DNA from: Macrolepiota albuminosa
Taxonomy: Eukaryota; Basidiomycota; Agaricomycetes; Agaricales; Agaricaceae
Length of the DNA: 64,000 nt
Direction: 5' to 3'
Assembly (NCBI GenBank): GCA_027475525.1
Contig: JAMWFC010000125.1
Span: 267,723 to 331,722 of the forward strand
The translations under genes were made by a program, and so were the position numbers. Below the pieces are notes generated by a model. The model had not been told where the DNA came from, searched no databases, and was given only the letters and a program-made list of their open reading frames with translations. Within the stretch, counting starts at the first letter, position 1. Each line of letters begins with the position of its first letter. Positions 1 to 11,669 of this stretch are shown here, piece by piece.

Positions 1-1
1 A

Positions 2-1673
2 CAGCCTGCATGGATGAAAACTACCGGTACAATGAACGGAGGTACTTTACAGTCACAATATGTTCAGTACTGTAAGCCTATTACTCTCCCCAGTGGTCTC
101 AATTGACGATTGACAGATCCGACATACCTTCTCAAGGCAGTGCAAGGTTTCCAGTCCAAGGGTATCCCAATATATGCTATTTCAATTCAGGTACGTATGC
201 CGTGATCCCTCGGCATGTTTCCTTTAATATCTTATCTGAACTTGTAGAACGAGCCAGAGAATAGTAATCCAACCTATCCCACTTCCACATTGACGCCTGC
301 CGTTGAAGGACAAATCGGCACAGCACTCCGTACTTTGCTAAATAATAACGGGCTGTCAAATGTTAGGGTAATTGGTTACGAGGTTGACTTTTCTTATTCC
401 AGTAATGCCATGCGTTCAGTTCACACGAATTCTTTACAGCATAATTGGGACAATGCTGGGACTTATCCGATCACGCTTGTAAGTGGAGTTCTATATTTGA
501 ACTTTGTTTACATTCCTCATTTCGGCACAAGATGCAAGATGCCGGAAGCTCTTTTGCCGGAGCCGCTTTCCATTGCTATGCAGGAACTGTTAGCAACCAA
601 GATATCTTTCATAGTGCGTATCCAAACAAGGCAAGTGCGAGATGACCCACGTTCCGCTTGATACTGAGTTGTCAAAAGGAAATCTACTTCACAGAGTGTA
701 CTGGAACGTATGGTTCTGATTGGTGGGCAGACATCAAGGCATGTTCACCAGTAGCCTTCTTTCGGATCAATTCATCTCAAGTTCTATAGTGGTACATGGA
801 CAACCTGTATGCTCAAAATTTAGTATCATCTCTGAGCCTTCCTTACATACTTCTTTATGGAGATTCATTGGGGCTGTAGAACACAACGCCGAATCGGTGA
901 AGTCTTTTTTTTTGATTGGTTGACCAATAACCTGACACCAATGTTCCTTACTTCCCTTCCCAGGTCCTCATGTGGAACATCGCTCTAGACAGTAGCGGCA
1001 ATCCAAAGTACCCAGGGACGGATAGTTGTGGTGGTCCAGGGTGCCGGCCTTTGGCCACTATTAACAGCGATGGGAGCTATACCCTCAATCAGGAGTGTAA
1101 GTTGATTTTCAACTCACATCCTTTATTGAGGATATAACCATTCATTCGCAGTCTACGCCATGGCTCATACCTCGAAGGCCATATACCCTAAAGATGACGG
1201 CGGTTCCTATGGGCAACGGATCGCAGTTTCTGTCCAAGGTAACCTGAATTGGGGCTTGCGTGTTGGAGCATTTGTGACAGGTCGTGTATCGTCGAGTGAT
1301 TGGCTCAGATATTCCTTAGTTGTTTTGAATTGTAAGTTATCCTCTCATTATGACCTTGACTTAGGAGAACGTTTCTGTAGGGAATGACAACGCCTCTACG
1401 TCATGGAACCCTCTTCCCGTTAAGGCAACAATCGCATTCAGAGGCGCCCAGGCAAGCTGGACGAAATCTAAATGTATGCCGTGCTTAAGCTTTATCCAGG
1501 CTTCATATACCTTCCCTGTTGGAGTTACAACATTGTGGTGGTTCGCACCTGCCACACGTGCCACATCGGCATTTGTGGACGGCACAACTTTTAGATATAT
1601 GGAAGACTTGCTTGACTTTGATGCTAACACCACGGATCATACGGACACTGCTAATTTTACTTTGGAGTTGTAG
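2..1673 (+). CDS. Glycoside hydrolase family 30 protein, 5' partial
   Basis: Secreted-type retaining beta-glycosidase of the GH30 clan; fungal members act on beta-1,6-glucan or related glucosides, and the substrate here is inferred. The reading frame is open from base 2 and split by at least seven short GT/AG introns (for example about 88-137, 201-247, 370-440 and 480-530). The acid/base Glu lies in the motif NEPEN directly after an intron (Glu codon 251-253). The nucleophile Glu lies in IYFTECTG (codon 694-696). Later blocks MWNIALD, DSCGGPGCR, SSDWLRYSLVVLN and YTFPVGVTTLWWF are typical of the C-terminal beta-sandwich. The N-terminus is outside the window and the exact 3' splicing is uncertain. 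It ends about 100 bp from the convergent DUF6699 gene. I see no disabling mutation in the conserved exons. Confidence 0.85.
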
Positions 1674-1772
1674 TATCAGAGCATCGTGGTTGGGGCAATA
1701 CACTATCTTTGGATTTTATCTTTTCAATGATATTGAGTGTCAAGGCATATCTTGCTTTCGTAGTATTCGACA

Positions 1773-2699
1773 TCAACCACAGAGATAATCCCAACGTGGG
1801 TATGAATAGCAGGAGCGCGTGAGACCTGATGGTGCAATTCGTTCAACGACAACTCTCATGACCTCCCATCCGTCTTTATGACCTTGATGTAGCAACCCTA
1901 CCAGCCTCGTTTTTCCAAGTAGATAATCCACCCTCTTTACTCCGCTTGCCCTCTCCGCTGTGCAGTTAATAGGAATCGCCTGGCATCTTTCTGTAAATGC
2001 GTTGGAGACCTGTGCTTGGGCCCGTGGGTTAAGACAAGCAAAATCCGTCATAGTGATTGGGGTGTGCACGTGGCAGTGTATTTTGAACAGTACATCTTTT
2101 AACGTTATCGGGCACATTGGATCTTGTTGAATATAACAAGGACATTCCGGAAGGTCGTCAAAGACGATCTTAAGGTGTGTGAGAGGCGGGTTTGTTGCGA
2201 ACTGCATGAGTTCTTGCTCTGGAAACGGTCTAGACTGCCCAACACCGTATAATTGTATCGGCTTAAAGGTGGGAAACGAAAGATCAAAGAAAAAATCAGC
2301 ACACTGTAACTCGGCGTTGATCCAGCGATTGATACAGAAGGGTCTGAGTAGGTTGGTTGTCGATACGACGCCAGGCCAACAGTACGAAGGCTGGTAGTTA
2401 CAATGAGGCCACACTCCTGCAGTGTTTGGGTACGGCCAGAAGTGTGTGTTGAATATCTGCCATGACGGCGGCCTGCATTCACGACGACGAACGTTCCATG
2501 GACTGTTTGGTGCAAGTCCAGTGTTTGGCGTATTGGGTGTAGTTGGATCACATCCTCTGCGATCGGGGAATGCACAATTGGAATATGGTGAATGAGGATA
2601 TAGAATTGGAACGGGAATGACGGGTGTCACAGCGCAAGGAGTGCAAGGGACGTAGGGGGATCGTTGATAGCAAGATGAATACTGGGGCGGCCAGTACAT
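1773..2699 (-). CDS. DUF6699 domain protein
   Basis: Single-exon 308-residue protein. The N-terminal ~90 residues are Pro/Tyr/Cys-rich and low in complexity. The C-terminal ~180 residues match the DUF6699 layout common in Agaricomycetes: a DLSFP block, then ATNPPLTHLKI, PITLKDVLFKIH, a VSNAF..RC block, and the hallmark GVKRVDYLLGKTRLVGL near the C-terminus. Its function is unknown; mushrooms usually carry many paralogues. Transcribed toward the GH30 gene. The first ATG of the open frame was taken as start; nothing upstream contradicts it. Confidence 0.8.
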   Translation of the reverse strand: MYWPPQYSSCYQRSPYVPCTPCAVTPVIPVPILYPHSPYSNCAFPDRRGCDPTTPNTPNTGLAPNSPWNVRRRECRPPSWQIFNTHFWPYPNTAGVWPHCNYQPSYCWPGVVSTTNLLRPFCINRWINAELQCADFFFDLSFPTFKPIQLYGVGQSRPFPEQELMQFATNPPLTHLKIVFDDLPECPCYIQQDPMCPITLKDVLFKIHCHVHTPITMTDFACLNPRAQAQVSNAFTERCQAIPINCTAERASGVKRVDYLLGKTRLVGLLHQGHKDGWEVMRVVVERIAPSGLTRSCYSYPRWDYLCG

Positions 2700-4027
2700 G
2701 GAGGCTTCAAGCTCATCTACGTTTTATATGTATCGCTGTAGGTTGATTCTCTGGATGTCCAACTTCTGCACTGTCGCTGGCCGAACCTGAGAAAGTAGGA
2801 AATGGGAAGCTCTGGAAAGAGGTGGAAGATTATCCCAGTTATACCCAAATTTCGGCAGTGTCGGCGGGAATCATCAGGTGATCGTAAGGAAGCATCGGTT
2901 TCCGTAGTCTCTAGAACCGGGACTAAGAAGATATTAGTGAATGTGCTCAGACCTGAGAGTTCATCTACTTGGGAGTGAGCGTAAGTAATAGAGACATTGA
3001 CAGGCTATCAAGCAGAGACAAATCTAAATATTATCATGCTGCGCTCATACTGCGATCACTCACCCTGGATAGCATATCTATTTTTAATCGGAGTTTATCT
3101 GTGTAACGTTTTGCCTAAAATGGAACACGTCGAGATTGCACTCGACGAACCAGTTGGACTACCTGTCCCATTAGAACAAACATCGTTACTATACTGTGAC
3201 CCGTTACGCAGAGTGCTCTGGTACTGCCAGTCATTTCCATAGCGGGAACCCGAACCGCTACAATCTTCCTGGTCTGTCAAAGGCTTTCCCACTACTAGAC
3301 CAAATTTAGGATTTAGTCTTCCACATCTGACCCCCAACGATGGTAAGTATTATGAACAAGCGGCACACTTCACGAGTATAAAATCCATCTTACATTACAC
3401 TGCACAACATGTGATGAGTTGTTCTTATCTAGTGCCGGATTAGTTCCGGATTTCATTGATGGATTTCAGTTATCGGACTCAGATGAATCCATCCTCCTTT
3501 GTCGGTACCGAATCCTATGACTCATGGTATGTGAAGAGTGTTTTCTTTTTCTGAGCCTGTCACAAGTAGATCAATCATCAGTTGCTCTTTGCCTTCGACA
3601 CGTGGACGAGGGAACTCAAGCATGAACTGGAAGGGAACATTGCAATTTTTCGAACTACCATCTCGAGACGTAAATTTACCTCGAAAACTGTCATACACCT
3701 CGATCTAAGGAATCAGGCTGCCTTGAACTGCTCGGAATCTCACTGTCAAATTCTTCAAAACTTCGCCCTGCCAGGCTAAAATCCGTAAGATTTCTTCTCT
3801 CAAATCCGCTAATTTACAGACAAGTGTTTTTGAGAGCTTCCCCGGTCCTGTTCTCTCCTAAGTCCATCAATGATGGCAACATTGAGCCAATGTCACTAAA
3901 TATGGGCACATTGCGACCAGATTAGCGGATTGTACCTAACCTGACGGGCGGAAGTAAGTAGGACTAACCCGCGGCGTTATACTCAACTCCTTTCTAAGCA
4001 TACGTAACTCTTTTCTTCCTCTCCATC
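2700..4027. other. Intergenic stretch, no convincing gene
   Basis: No family is recognisable here. A minus-strand frame (3095-3337, 80 codons) rich in Ser, Gly and Cys could be an exon of a small secreted protein, but it has no signal peptide and no supporting splice pattern that I can identify. The part just before 4028 presumably holds the promoter of the transporter gene. Confidence 0.4.
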
Positions 4028-5991
4028 ATGACCAAGTTCAAGAACGATCCTCCCCGTGCTGTTGAAGATGATGCACAAGGCAGTCGAGTACGCACCGAGA
4101 GGCTCTGTGCAAGTAACAAAACGCCAAGTTGTGATCCCGTTCTTGAAAAAGCTTGGTGGAAGATCGACCTTGCTATCGTTCCGGTAGTGTCCATGTTCTA
4201 TCTCTTGGCATTCCTCGTCAGCTATCAAGAATTCCTATGGGCGTGGTGTTTACTGATATCAAGCACTAGGATCGAACAAATCTTGCGAACGCCCGAGTTG
4301 CAGGTTTACAGACGGACATCAATATCAACAATTACCAATTTAGCATCGCGCTTACAGTCACCTATATCCCTTACATTCTGTCCCAACTTCCTTCAAATCT
4401 AATCTTGAAAGTTTGAGTTCAACTCTGTCCCCTCGAAATGATGACCTGACTAAATGCAGGCTGTCGGGCCCAACTTCCTGCTACCTACGATGCTGGTTCT
4501 CTGGGGTGTTGTGACTACTCTTCAAGGCTTATAGTGTTCAAATCACCCACATAATTATAATTGATTCCACTGTTTCCAGGCCTCGTAACAAGTTTCGCAG
4601 GGCTGTTGATTTGTCGATTCTTCCTTGGTTTATTCGAAGGAAAGTCTCAGTCTTGATAGCTTTGGACATACTCGAATTCGACATGTATTACACTAGGCGG
4701 AGTTTTTCCAGGTCTCGTCCTTTACCTCTCTTTCTGGTATCCGCGTCAACAGCTGCAGCAAAGGTTTGGTCCTTATTTCCGAGGGACCCCTGTTTACTGA
4801 CGAGAATCGGTAGAGTATCAGCATTCTTCTCTACGGCCTCCCTCTCCGGTGCCTTTTCAGGTCTCCTAGCCTACGGTATCGTCCGGATGGACGGCATCGG
4901 TAACCGTCCGGGATGGGCTTGGATCTTCATCCTTGAGGGGATTTTTACCATCCTATTCGGCATCTCTACATATATAACACTCCCGCGTTCACCCGCTCAT
5001 GCTCGCTTTCTCAACAAAGAGGAAAAGGACTACATCAACTTGCATCTTCGCGCGAATGACGCGGCCGGTCGAGATGAAAGTACAGACCACTATAGCTGGC
5101 GTGAAGTCTGGGAGACGTATACCCTTCCACATGTATGGATGATCGGTGTGGTCCTCTTCTTCGGTGGTGAGGGCCTCGGTTTTCCTTTGTATTCTTGTTA
5201 CTTCGATTGATTATGAGATTTTACTTTAGGTGCTAATGTTTATGGACTCGCATAGTATGTGAAATCCTCTCCGCTCCTGCCACTCCAGATGACCGTTTGC
5301 AGTTTTACGCCCACTATAATAGCTGACTTAGGGTATACGGCTGTCAACGCTCAGCTATTCAGTGTACCGCCCTTTGCAGTTGCCTTCGTCGGTAAGTTGA
5401 CACCTGCAATCCTAAAGCAAAGATTTTTCATACAACAACAGTTGCGATGATAACCGCCTGCATCTCCGATCGTTATGGGGCTCGTGGCCTTGTTACCATA
5501 TTCGCGGCTATCCTTGCGACAATCGGCTTCGCAATGTATCTCGGTTCGTTACTTTCATTTTTCCTTCCCTTGAGATTCTATTAATCTTTCGGCTATGAGG
5601 TTCACACTCTGCGCATGTCAAGTACGGCAGCCTTTTCTTCAGTATAACCGGTGCCTACATTGCTTTGCCCACCCTCTCCACATGGATGGCAAACAACACA
5701 GCCCCTCACATCCGCCGTGCAACGGCAGTGGCTTTTGCCTCCACAATGAGCAATTTCGGTGGAATCCTCGTAACATGGCTATTCGGCACAATCTCACCAC
5801 CCCCATTTTTTAAGACAGCCACCATCACACTCCTCATCTTCTCTGTGCTTACTATCGTCATAGTGACAGCCACCATCGCTTATTTTAGCCTCCAGAATAA
5901 GAAAAAGGCCGCTATGAGACTGATAACGTCTCAAGATGATGAAAGCCTAGGTCTTGGTGATAGCTCAGCGTGGTTCGTGTACAACCTATAA
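4028..5991 (+). CDS. MFS transporter, anion:cation symporter (Dal5/allantoate permease-like)
   Basis: Polytopic plasma-membrane permease of the major facilitator superfamily, of the kind that imports organic anions (allantoate, nicotinate, pantothenate and similar); the substrate is not determinable from sequence. Reading ATG at 4028 through about seven short introns gives the family's order of blocks: acidic N-terminus, KAWWKIDLAIVPV (TM1), a DRTNLANARVAGLQTD loop resuming near 4270, NYQFSIALTVTYIPYILSQ, AVGPNFLLPTMLVLWG, RFFLGLFEG, GGVFPGLVLYLSFWYPR, WAWIFILEGI, LPRSPAHARFL, and late helices including STMSNFGGILVTWLFG. The C-terminal tail is acidic and short. All conserved helices are present and no stop interrupts them, so the gene looks intact. 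Confidence 0.85.
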
Positions 5992-6063
5992 ATGATACAA
6001 GGAAAGAGAATGCACGAAGTTTCTGTAATATAAAATCAAAGGCAAAACAAGAAATCAATAAAC

Positions 6064-6160
6064 TCTTCGCCTGGGAGTCGAACCCAGCTTTCGCGCGACC
6101 AGAAGTCATGCAGAATTGATGATGACAGGCGCGTGTACTAAACCGATATACTAGCGAAGA
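6064..6160 (-). tRNA. tRNA-Asp (anticodon GTC) with a 25-nt intron
   Basis: The minus strand folds into a complete cloverleaf. The 7-bp acceptor stem is perfect (TCTTCGC with GCGAAGA), the D-stem is GTAT/GTAC, the anticodon stem CGCGC/GCGCG carries loop C-T-GTC-A-C, and the T-arm is CTGGG-TTCGACT-CCCAG. The exons total 72 nt. The remaining 25 nt lie between positions 37 and 38, the canonical tRNA intron site. The base following the acceptor stem is G, the discriminator expected for tRNA-Asp. A run of four T about 15-20 nt downstream could terminate Pol III. Confidence 0.93.
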
Positions 6161-6761
6161 TTATATCACAAATGAAAATTATGTACATATACCATTCATT
6201 GATCCAGCAGAGATGGGTTTGCAGCACGATCCTCGGGGAAACGACACTTCTTCTATCCCTTGACTGTGTAAGCTGTGAAAACAGCAAACATATTCAATGT
6301 CATGTGTTATATGCAATACTAGAATTGAAACTGCGATAATCTCAACAGATGGAGGAAAAAACTAGCGATGATACCTCAGGAACTGTATGTATATAATGGC
6401 CTTCACGACATGAGGACTAACGTATATATATATCATTGAATCACCGAATCACGGAATAGAGCATTTCTGCAGGGCGTTTCAAATTTTCGTTACAACTCTC
6501 CAAATTTTTGTTAAGCTCGGTTGCCAGGGTTCTCTTGGCTAAGCAAATTTTCGTTATCGACCGTCAAATTTAAGCTAAATATCAAAATATGGGCGCTGCA
6601 GAAATGCTCTAATGTGTCGTATTGAGTTTTCTATTCTAAACTACACTATAATATCTAATTATAATGAAGAGATATCTACGATAGGATGTGACATAGACTG
6701 TTCAAAAAGGTGCATAGAGTCACTGACACTATGATAGCAAGCTTCCAACGCCTAAGGAAGC
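6161..6761. other. Intergenic stretch, AT-rich
   Basis: No gene recognised. It contains a short TA run near 6422-6433 and the likely 3' UTR of the minus-strand fasciclin gene at its right end. Confidence 0.4.
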
Positions 6762-8333
6762 TCAGGCGCCTACGGACATAACCATCGCCAATCCAAACGC
6801 GCCCGCAAACATCAAAGCCCATGTCGAAGCAACGCGGACGCTCGTCGCATTGTTCGCGCGATTGTTGGGACCAGACGTGCTAGTAGCGCTCGAAGTCGAA
6901 AGACCGCCAATGGGACCAGTTTGGGTTGATGACTGTGCGGCGACCGAGGTGGCCGATGCATATCTATTCAACAAATTTGTTGATATACGATAGGCGGGTG
7001 GTATGGAAAGCTCAGGACTCACGCAGACGATGCCCGCGCAGGATCACTGTCCGTGTTGACGAGGACGTTATCAATAACGTGGATGACACCGTTCTCCGTG
7101 AGGATATCCGACTTGATGATCTTAGCGCTCGCTCCATTCCCGCTTGTAACAAAGGTACCCGAAGAGTTAGTGTTGAGGTTGAATGGCTCGCCTGCGGCAG
7201 AGATGAAGTTGGAAGAATTCGAATCCGAATTGCTACCATTCGAAGCCACGCTGTACAGTTGTGGCGAATAATAAGAGGTGCCGTTGATATACTACAAATA
7301 GATTACGGCAAGTCTATGTGGAATACAAGAATATTAGGAAACATACGTGATTTTGAAGAAGAACGGCAAGAGACGTTTGATTGTTAGCCAAGCTCGCCAG
7401 CGAGGAGTTGGCATTTAAAAGAGCCTGATTGTTGGGGGCGAAGAAGGTATACCCGCGTGTTGTGTTGGCATCAAGGATTCCATCAACCGTTGCGTTGGAT
7501 CCGTTCGCATAGAAGCCGGGAACATTTACCATGTTCAAAAATCCAAGAATCGATGTCAGATTATTTTGGTCAAGAACACTGGTAATGTTTCCAGGCGGCT
7601 GAAGCACGCCATCAATAGAGGCGACCAGAAGGTTGTTACCAATAGTAGAAGTGTTAAGAACGTTGATCTGCGGGCTGGGGAAGGAAGCAAAGTTAAGGAA
7701 GGTATGACGCATGGTAATAAGGAACGCACTCCTGGTTGAGGAAGTAAATCTGACCGTCGGAATCGTTACGTGACCATGCGAGGACCTGTGACTTGTTTCC
7801 TTCGAGTTGTACTACCGACGAGTTCGAGAGGAGGGTATAGCCAAGGGTTACGTTGGGAAGAACACCACTATCGAGAGCCGAAGAGTTCATTGAGCTGTTT
7901 ACGAAATTTCCGGGAAGAACATGGTAGGCGAGGACATTTGCCAATCCCGCCGGGTCGTCGGAAAGGGATTGCACATTAGGGTCATCGACTAGTGAAAAGG
8001 CGTCAGTCTCAAAGTTGACCTTATACGTAGAGGATCGCGCTGGTTATAATGACTCGTGATAGGAGGCTCCGCCAAGCGAAAGGTCATAGTTACAAAAAAT
8101 AACTCACAGGCTCGGTTATCTGGTGCGAAGAGTGTGTGATTCCCATTCAAGAGCTGGCTAATCAAGCTCTGCCCCTCCTGCGTTTCATTGGCGCGTGCAA
8201 GGGCCGACGCCAAAGAGGATAGTCCTGCGCCTTGGAGAGAATTAATGAGATCGGAGGGATTTTGCGCCTGGGCGTGTAAACAAAAACCAAGTGTAGACAG
8301 AATGGCAAGAGAGCTGCGCATATTGAAGATCAA
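6762..8333 (-). CDS. GPI-anchored fasciclin (FAS1) domain cell-surface protein
   Basis: Extracellular adhesion-type protein. The first Met at 8333 and the second at 8321 both precede a signal peptide (SLAILSTLGFCLHAQA). About five exons can be traced: exon 1 about 8108-8333, exon 2 about 7725-7988 with VLAYHVLPG, exon 3 about 7349-7674 with ANTTRGYTFFAPNNQALL, exon 4 about 7020-7291 with VIHVIDNVL, and a last exon ending at 6762. Two FAS1 repeats are present: TLFAPDNRA, then YHVLPG, for the first; FFAPNNQA, then NGVIHVIDNVL, for the second. Many N-glycosylation sequons are visible. The C-terminus has a Ser/Thr-rich stalk followed by a hydrophobic tail (STWALMFAGAFGLAMVM), as expected for GPI attachment. 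No break is seen. Confidence 0.87.
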
Positions 8334-8950
8334 TCACGAGTTGGTAGTTGAAGAGATAAAGTAAAATAGACCAATGTCAAACTACAAACCTTTATACGGT
8401 AACAAACGGGAATGACGTCGACGCGTTTATGTAAGGGTTGGGTTTCGATCATTCTTTCGTGGCTGACTTGTCTTGGTCGTAGCGTGCTCATGTCCATAGA
8501 CCGTCTTTAGGAGGTCGCTGTTAGCCATAAACGCTGGTGCTGCCAGAACGTGTTCCTCAAGTGATTGTACCCGACTGCAAGCAGAAATTTAGGCATAGAA
8601 GTGCTGAGCGCATCGTCGTTAACTAACGTTGACGAACGAATAGGTCCGAGAAATTTGGATGGAACCAATGTATGCGAAGCCGGTCTGGCCTCGAATCGGA
8701 ATGTGAAAAACACTGATCCGCACGGCCATTCGCGCAATCATGGTCACTGCGTGTGACTGAGGGACTCTTGCCTTCACCATACTTCTCATTAAGCAAGATG
8801 GGCTCGCATGCCGTCGCTCCAACATCCAGACGCATCCGTCGAAGCGGGTACTGCTCTTAATTCACAGTTTAGTAAGCTTGGTTTCGATTGTAAGTACCAA
8901 CGATTGATGGCTCTATCACAGGCGACTCTCTGGCAGTCGTTCAAGTCCAG
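8334..8950. other. Intergenic stretch upstream of the fasciclin gene
   Basis: Presumed promoter of the minus-strand fasciclin gene just right of 8333. No TATA box or recognised regulatory site was identified. No credible coding region on either strand. Confidence 0.35.
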
Positions 8951-9355
8951 GTGATGACTACAAAAATCAATAACGCTTGGAGGGAACCAGTCTTGAGTGC
9001 CGTCAACTCTTTCTTCCTTGGCTGCGTGTTCAGCATTTCGTCTGCCCTCTTACATTCCTTAATAATCTCGTATTATTGCAAGTCCGCGTCAGAAGAGGAT
9101 GAACAAGCACTCATCACTCACAGACTCGCCCACTTCTACTTTATCTACACCCTGTTCGTTCCCATGGCGCGTCTAGTCATTGGCTTTTCGTGTCTGTCTG
9201 AGACATTCACTAGTGGTCGGTATCGTTGTTCTAATGAACTGGGCTTTTGTTTGATTGAGCGGCATTTCGTGACAAGGCTGGCAGTCATATACCATCGGCA
9301 AACGTCATGGGGAGCAGTATGCAAATATTTATTGATGGTAGGGCGTCGCGCTTGA
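8951..9355 (+). CDS. Hypothetical membrane protein fragment
   Basis: A 134-codon open frame with two hydrophobic segments (SFFLGCVFSISSALLHSLII and YFIYTLFVPMARLVIGF). Base composition is like the neighbouring genes and unlike the repeats to the right. Not recognised as any family; it may be one exon of a longer gene or chance. A possible acceptor (TCACAG) lies just upstream near 8922. Confidence 0.25.
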   Translation: MMTTKINNAWREPVLSAVNSFFLGCVFSISSALLHSLIISYYCKSASEEDEQALITHRLAHFYFIYTLFVPMARLVIGFSCLSETFTSGRYRCSNELGFCLIERHFVTRLAVIYHRQTSWGAVCKYLLMVGRRA

Positions 9356-9670
9356 ATGACTTAGTCATACAGCCAAGATTACGTTCGCAAACAATAGTAT
9401 CATCGGACGGTAGGTGGCCTTTCGTGATGTGCAAAATTACCCATTGAGAGTTGATGATTAGGCCATATACATATGCAAAGGGTATGATCTACTCATGTTA
9501 CTTATGCCAACGTATACATATGGATGGATGTCACATCAAGGTTAAGTTTCTTGCCAGACTTTGCACGTGTTGAGGACTACGACCTCCTGCCTATTTCGTC
9601 GTATTTCCTATTTTATCATATCTCTTTTGATTACTAAGATTACAATTTTCTCAGGTATTTCACTCTATCA

Positions 9671-9711
9671 TACCTCAGCTGTTCACCACTTTGTTGGTTA
9701 CAACTGAGGTA
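9671..9711. repeat. Short imperfect palindrome
   Basis: TACCTCAG at 9671 and its perfect complement CTGAGGTA at 9704-9711 enclose a partly self-complementary middle (TGTTCACCA against TGGTTACAA). A related sequence recurs at about 11015-11048, on the other side of the H-LTR. Confidence 0.5.
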
Positions 9712-9769
9712 TGTTTTTACTTACATGTTGATACGATGCTGTATCAGCAGTCAGGGACACACCATGCAC

Positions 9770-9924
9770 CAGAAGTCAAAATAAACATTTAATTATGGGC
9801 TGAAAACTGTAAGCCTCCTGGTAGCAGTCTCAACAAAAATATATCTCAGAAGTCAAAATAAACATTTAATTATGGGCTGAAAACTGTAAGCCTCCTGGTA
9901 GCAGTCTCAACAAAAATATATCTC
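9770..9924. repeat. Exact 77-bp period duplication
   Basis: The block at 9771-9847 is repeated identically at 9848-9924 inside the H-LTR. The period is exactly 77. Other H copies have the block once. Confidence 0.9.
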
Positions 9925-10559
9925 TAAATAAATACACAGAAAAGTACAGAACAACAGGCAAGGACCAGCTCAAACTATCAGCTCAACAATAGTCCAACCA
10001 CTGTAATGGGGGGGAAAAGCATGGAAGCTGGCAGAGTGGATGGAATAGGAGGAAATTGGAATATTATTATTGTCATTGGCAATTATAATAACTCAATTTC
10101 ATCATTTAATCAGTCAATGTTCAAGTGACATAACCGGAAGGGGAAAAGGAAAGAAGCAGGGAATGCAGGGAAGCGCTAAAAGGGGAAAGAAGAATCTATG
10201 AATGGGATCGTGCTAAATGGAGCTCAAGCAAATGGAGAAGTGGCAATCAGAAACATTCAAAAGAATGGTGGAACAAGAAGTTGAATGGCAGAACTGGTGG
10301 CACCGAAACAGGCTTCCCAAAAGGAAAATTGGACCATCAAATATGTTCTAGAGGCTGAGGAGTTTACAACAAAGAGTCAGGTGTAAATAGTGGTCTGTGC
10401 ACCAGAAAAACAGTATAAGTAGCCCAAGTTTAGTAGAGAATAGACAGGCAATTGATATGCAAAGGCTCGGTGATTCCCAGGGAGTGAATTGCTTAGGCCA
10501 GAGTTTGTTGAGAAACCTCCACTTTCCAGAATATTATTATTCTTATTCAACATTATAAT

Positions 10560-10860
10560 ACCTCAAAGCCTCCGCTTTCTGCAAGATTATTGAAAGCAGT
10601 CAACATTATGAGAGCTCAAAGCCTTTGCTTTCTGCAAGATTATTGAAAGCAGTCAACATTATAAGAGCTCAAAACCTTTGCTTTCGGCAAGATTATTAAA
10701 AGCATTAACAACAATAATAGTGCAAAACCTCTGCTTTCAGCAAAATTATTAAAAGCATTCACGGCAAGATTATTAAAAGCATTAACAACAATAATAGTGC
10801 AAAACCTCTGCTTTCAGCAAAATTATTAAAAGCATTCACAACTATAATAATCCATTTCGT
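10560..10860. repeat. 53-bp imperfect tandem repeat array in the H-LTR
   Basis: About five diverged units, each starting AAARCCTYYGCTTTC and continuing with an AT-rich tail (GATTATTRAAAGCA). The units differ at several positions, so this is a genuine, aged array, unlike the identical 77-bp duplications. The inverted H copy has fewer units, which explains part of the length difference. Confidence 0.8.
10685..10838. repeat. Exact 77-bp period duplication
   Basis: The block starting CGGCAAGATT at 10685 is repeated identically from 10762. Period 77, unrelated to the 53-bp unit length of the surrounding array. Confidence 0.85.
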
Positions 10861-10943
10861 TGTCAACATCAGTGTGGATTGAAGGTCATATTCTACACTA
10901 GCAAGCCCCAGAACTATCAGTAATACTTACACCAAGTACTACA

Positions 10944-11669
10944 ATGTCAACCCCACTTACTCTACAGTTATTAACCTATGTCTATTTATAACAGGTAGAG
11001 TATCTTTAATACAGCTGTTCACCACCACTTTGGTTACAACTGAGTTATCAACTTATATCTATTTATAATAGCATGTTTGCAAGGGAGAAATGGTGATAGG
11101 CTTCTACTCAGGCTGAGTGCATCAAGGGACACTATAGGCCTACTGACACTTCCTTCTTGGATACAGGATATCTTTATCTTTGGCACTCCAATACAGGCTT
11201 CACTTACCAGTCTCAACCACTATTTATCAGCCATTCAGCATCCACTATTCATTGACTTCAAGAACTCAGGAGGCTCAGGATTCATAACACTAGCACAATG
11301 ATGGAGAGGTGACTTTGACCAAACTCTGATCAATTCCAAAAGGGGTTAGCATTAGACACTGCCAATTGTTGAGGCACCTCAATCAGAAGTATATAGGATT
11401 AACAAGGACAGAACCAGGATATACTAAAACCTGACATTTTAACCTATCAGAAAGAGGTACAATGTTTAGCACCAAAGTTAGCACTCATGGCATCTGTTGA
11501 GAATCTTCTGACCATACCCTGGAGAAGCCTGGCCAATTGGACTCATATTAAATGTGAGCAGACTTATACAATTCTAAGTAGTTTTAGAGTTGCCATGGCC
11601 AATAAGCTGTAATGCTGTTGGTTGCCAACACCCATGTGCTGCTAGTCACTATTAACAGGTTGCTGTTAG
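10944..11669. repeat. Repeat J, uncharacterised AT-rich dispersed repeat
   Basis: Non-coding. About 11080-11400 matches the reverse complement of about 31745-32015 (shared blocks such as GGTGATAGGCT, CTCAGG and CAAACTCTGATCAATTCC). It is therefore a dispersed repeat; its class is unknown. Confidence 0.55.

Larger units (their letters stand above)
9729..10943 (+). mobile_element. Family H LTR, probably solo, TSD ATGT
   Basis: Begins TGATACGATG and ends AAGTACTACA, so it has TG...CA termini. It is flanked by the 4-bp repeat ATGT (9725-9728 and 10944-10947). The same sequence is present inverted at 15448-16427, truncated at 12421-12660, and decayed at about 32560-32930. No coding capacity. It contains a 53-bp tandem array and two 77-bp duplications, which make it longer (1215 bp) than the inverted copy (980 bp). 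Confidence 0.8.

Noticed and set aside
3095..3337. Small secreted Cys/Ser-rich protein on the minus strand
   Set aside because: No signal peptide, no family match and a shadow frame on the other strand of equal length; not strong enough to call as a gene.
9770..9924. 77-bp duplications as genuine minisatellites
   Set aside because: Same period in unrelated sequences, zero mismatches, always two copies, only in repeats. An assembly origin is more likely.
10560..10860. CRISPR-like array
   Set aside because: The 53-bp units are contiguous diverged tandem repeats without spacers, inside a fungal LTR.
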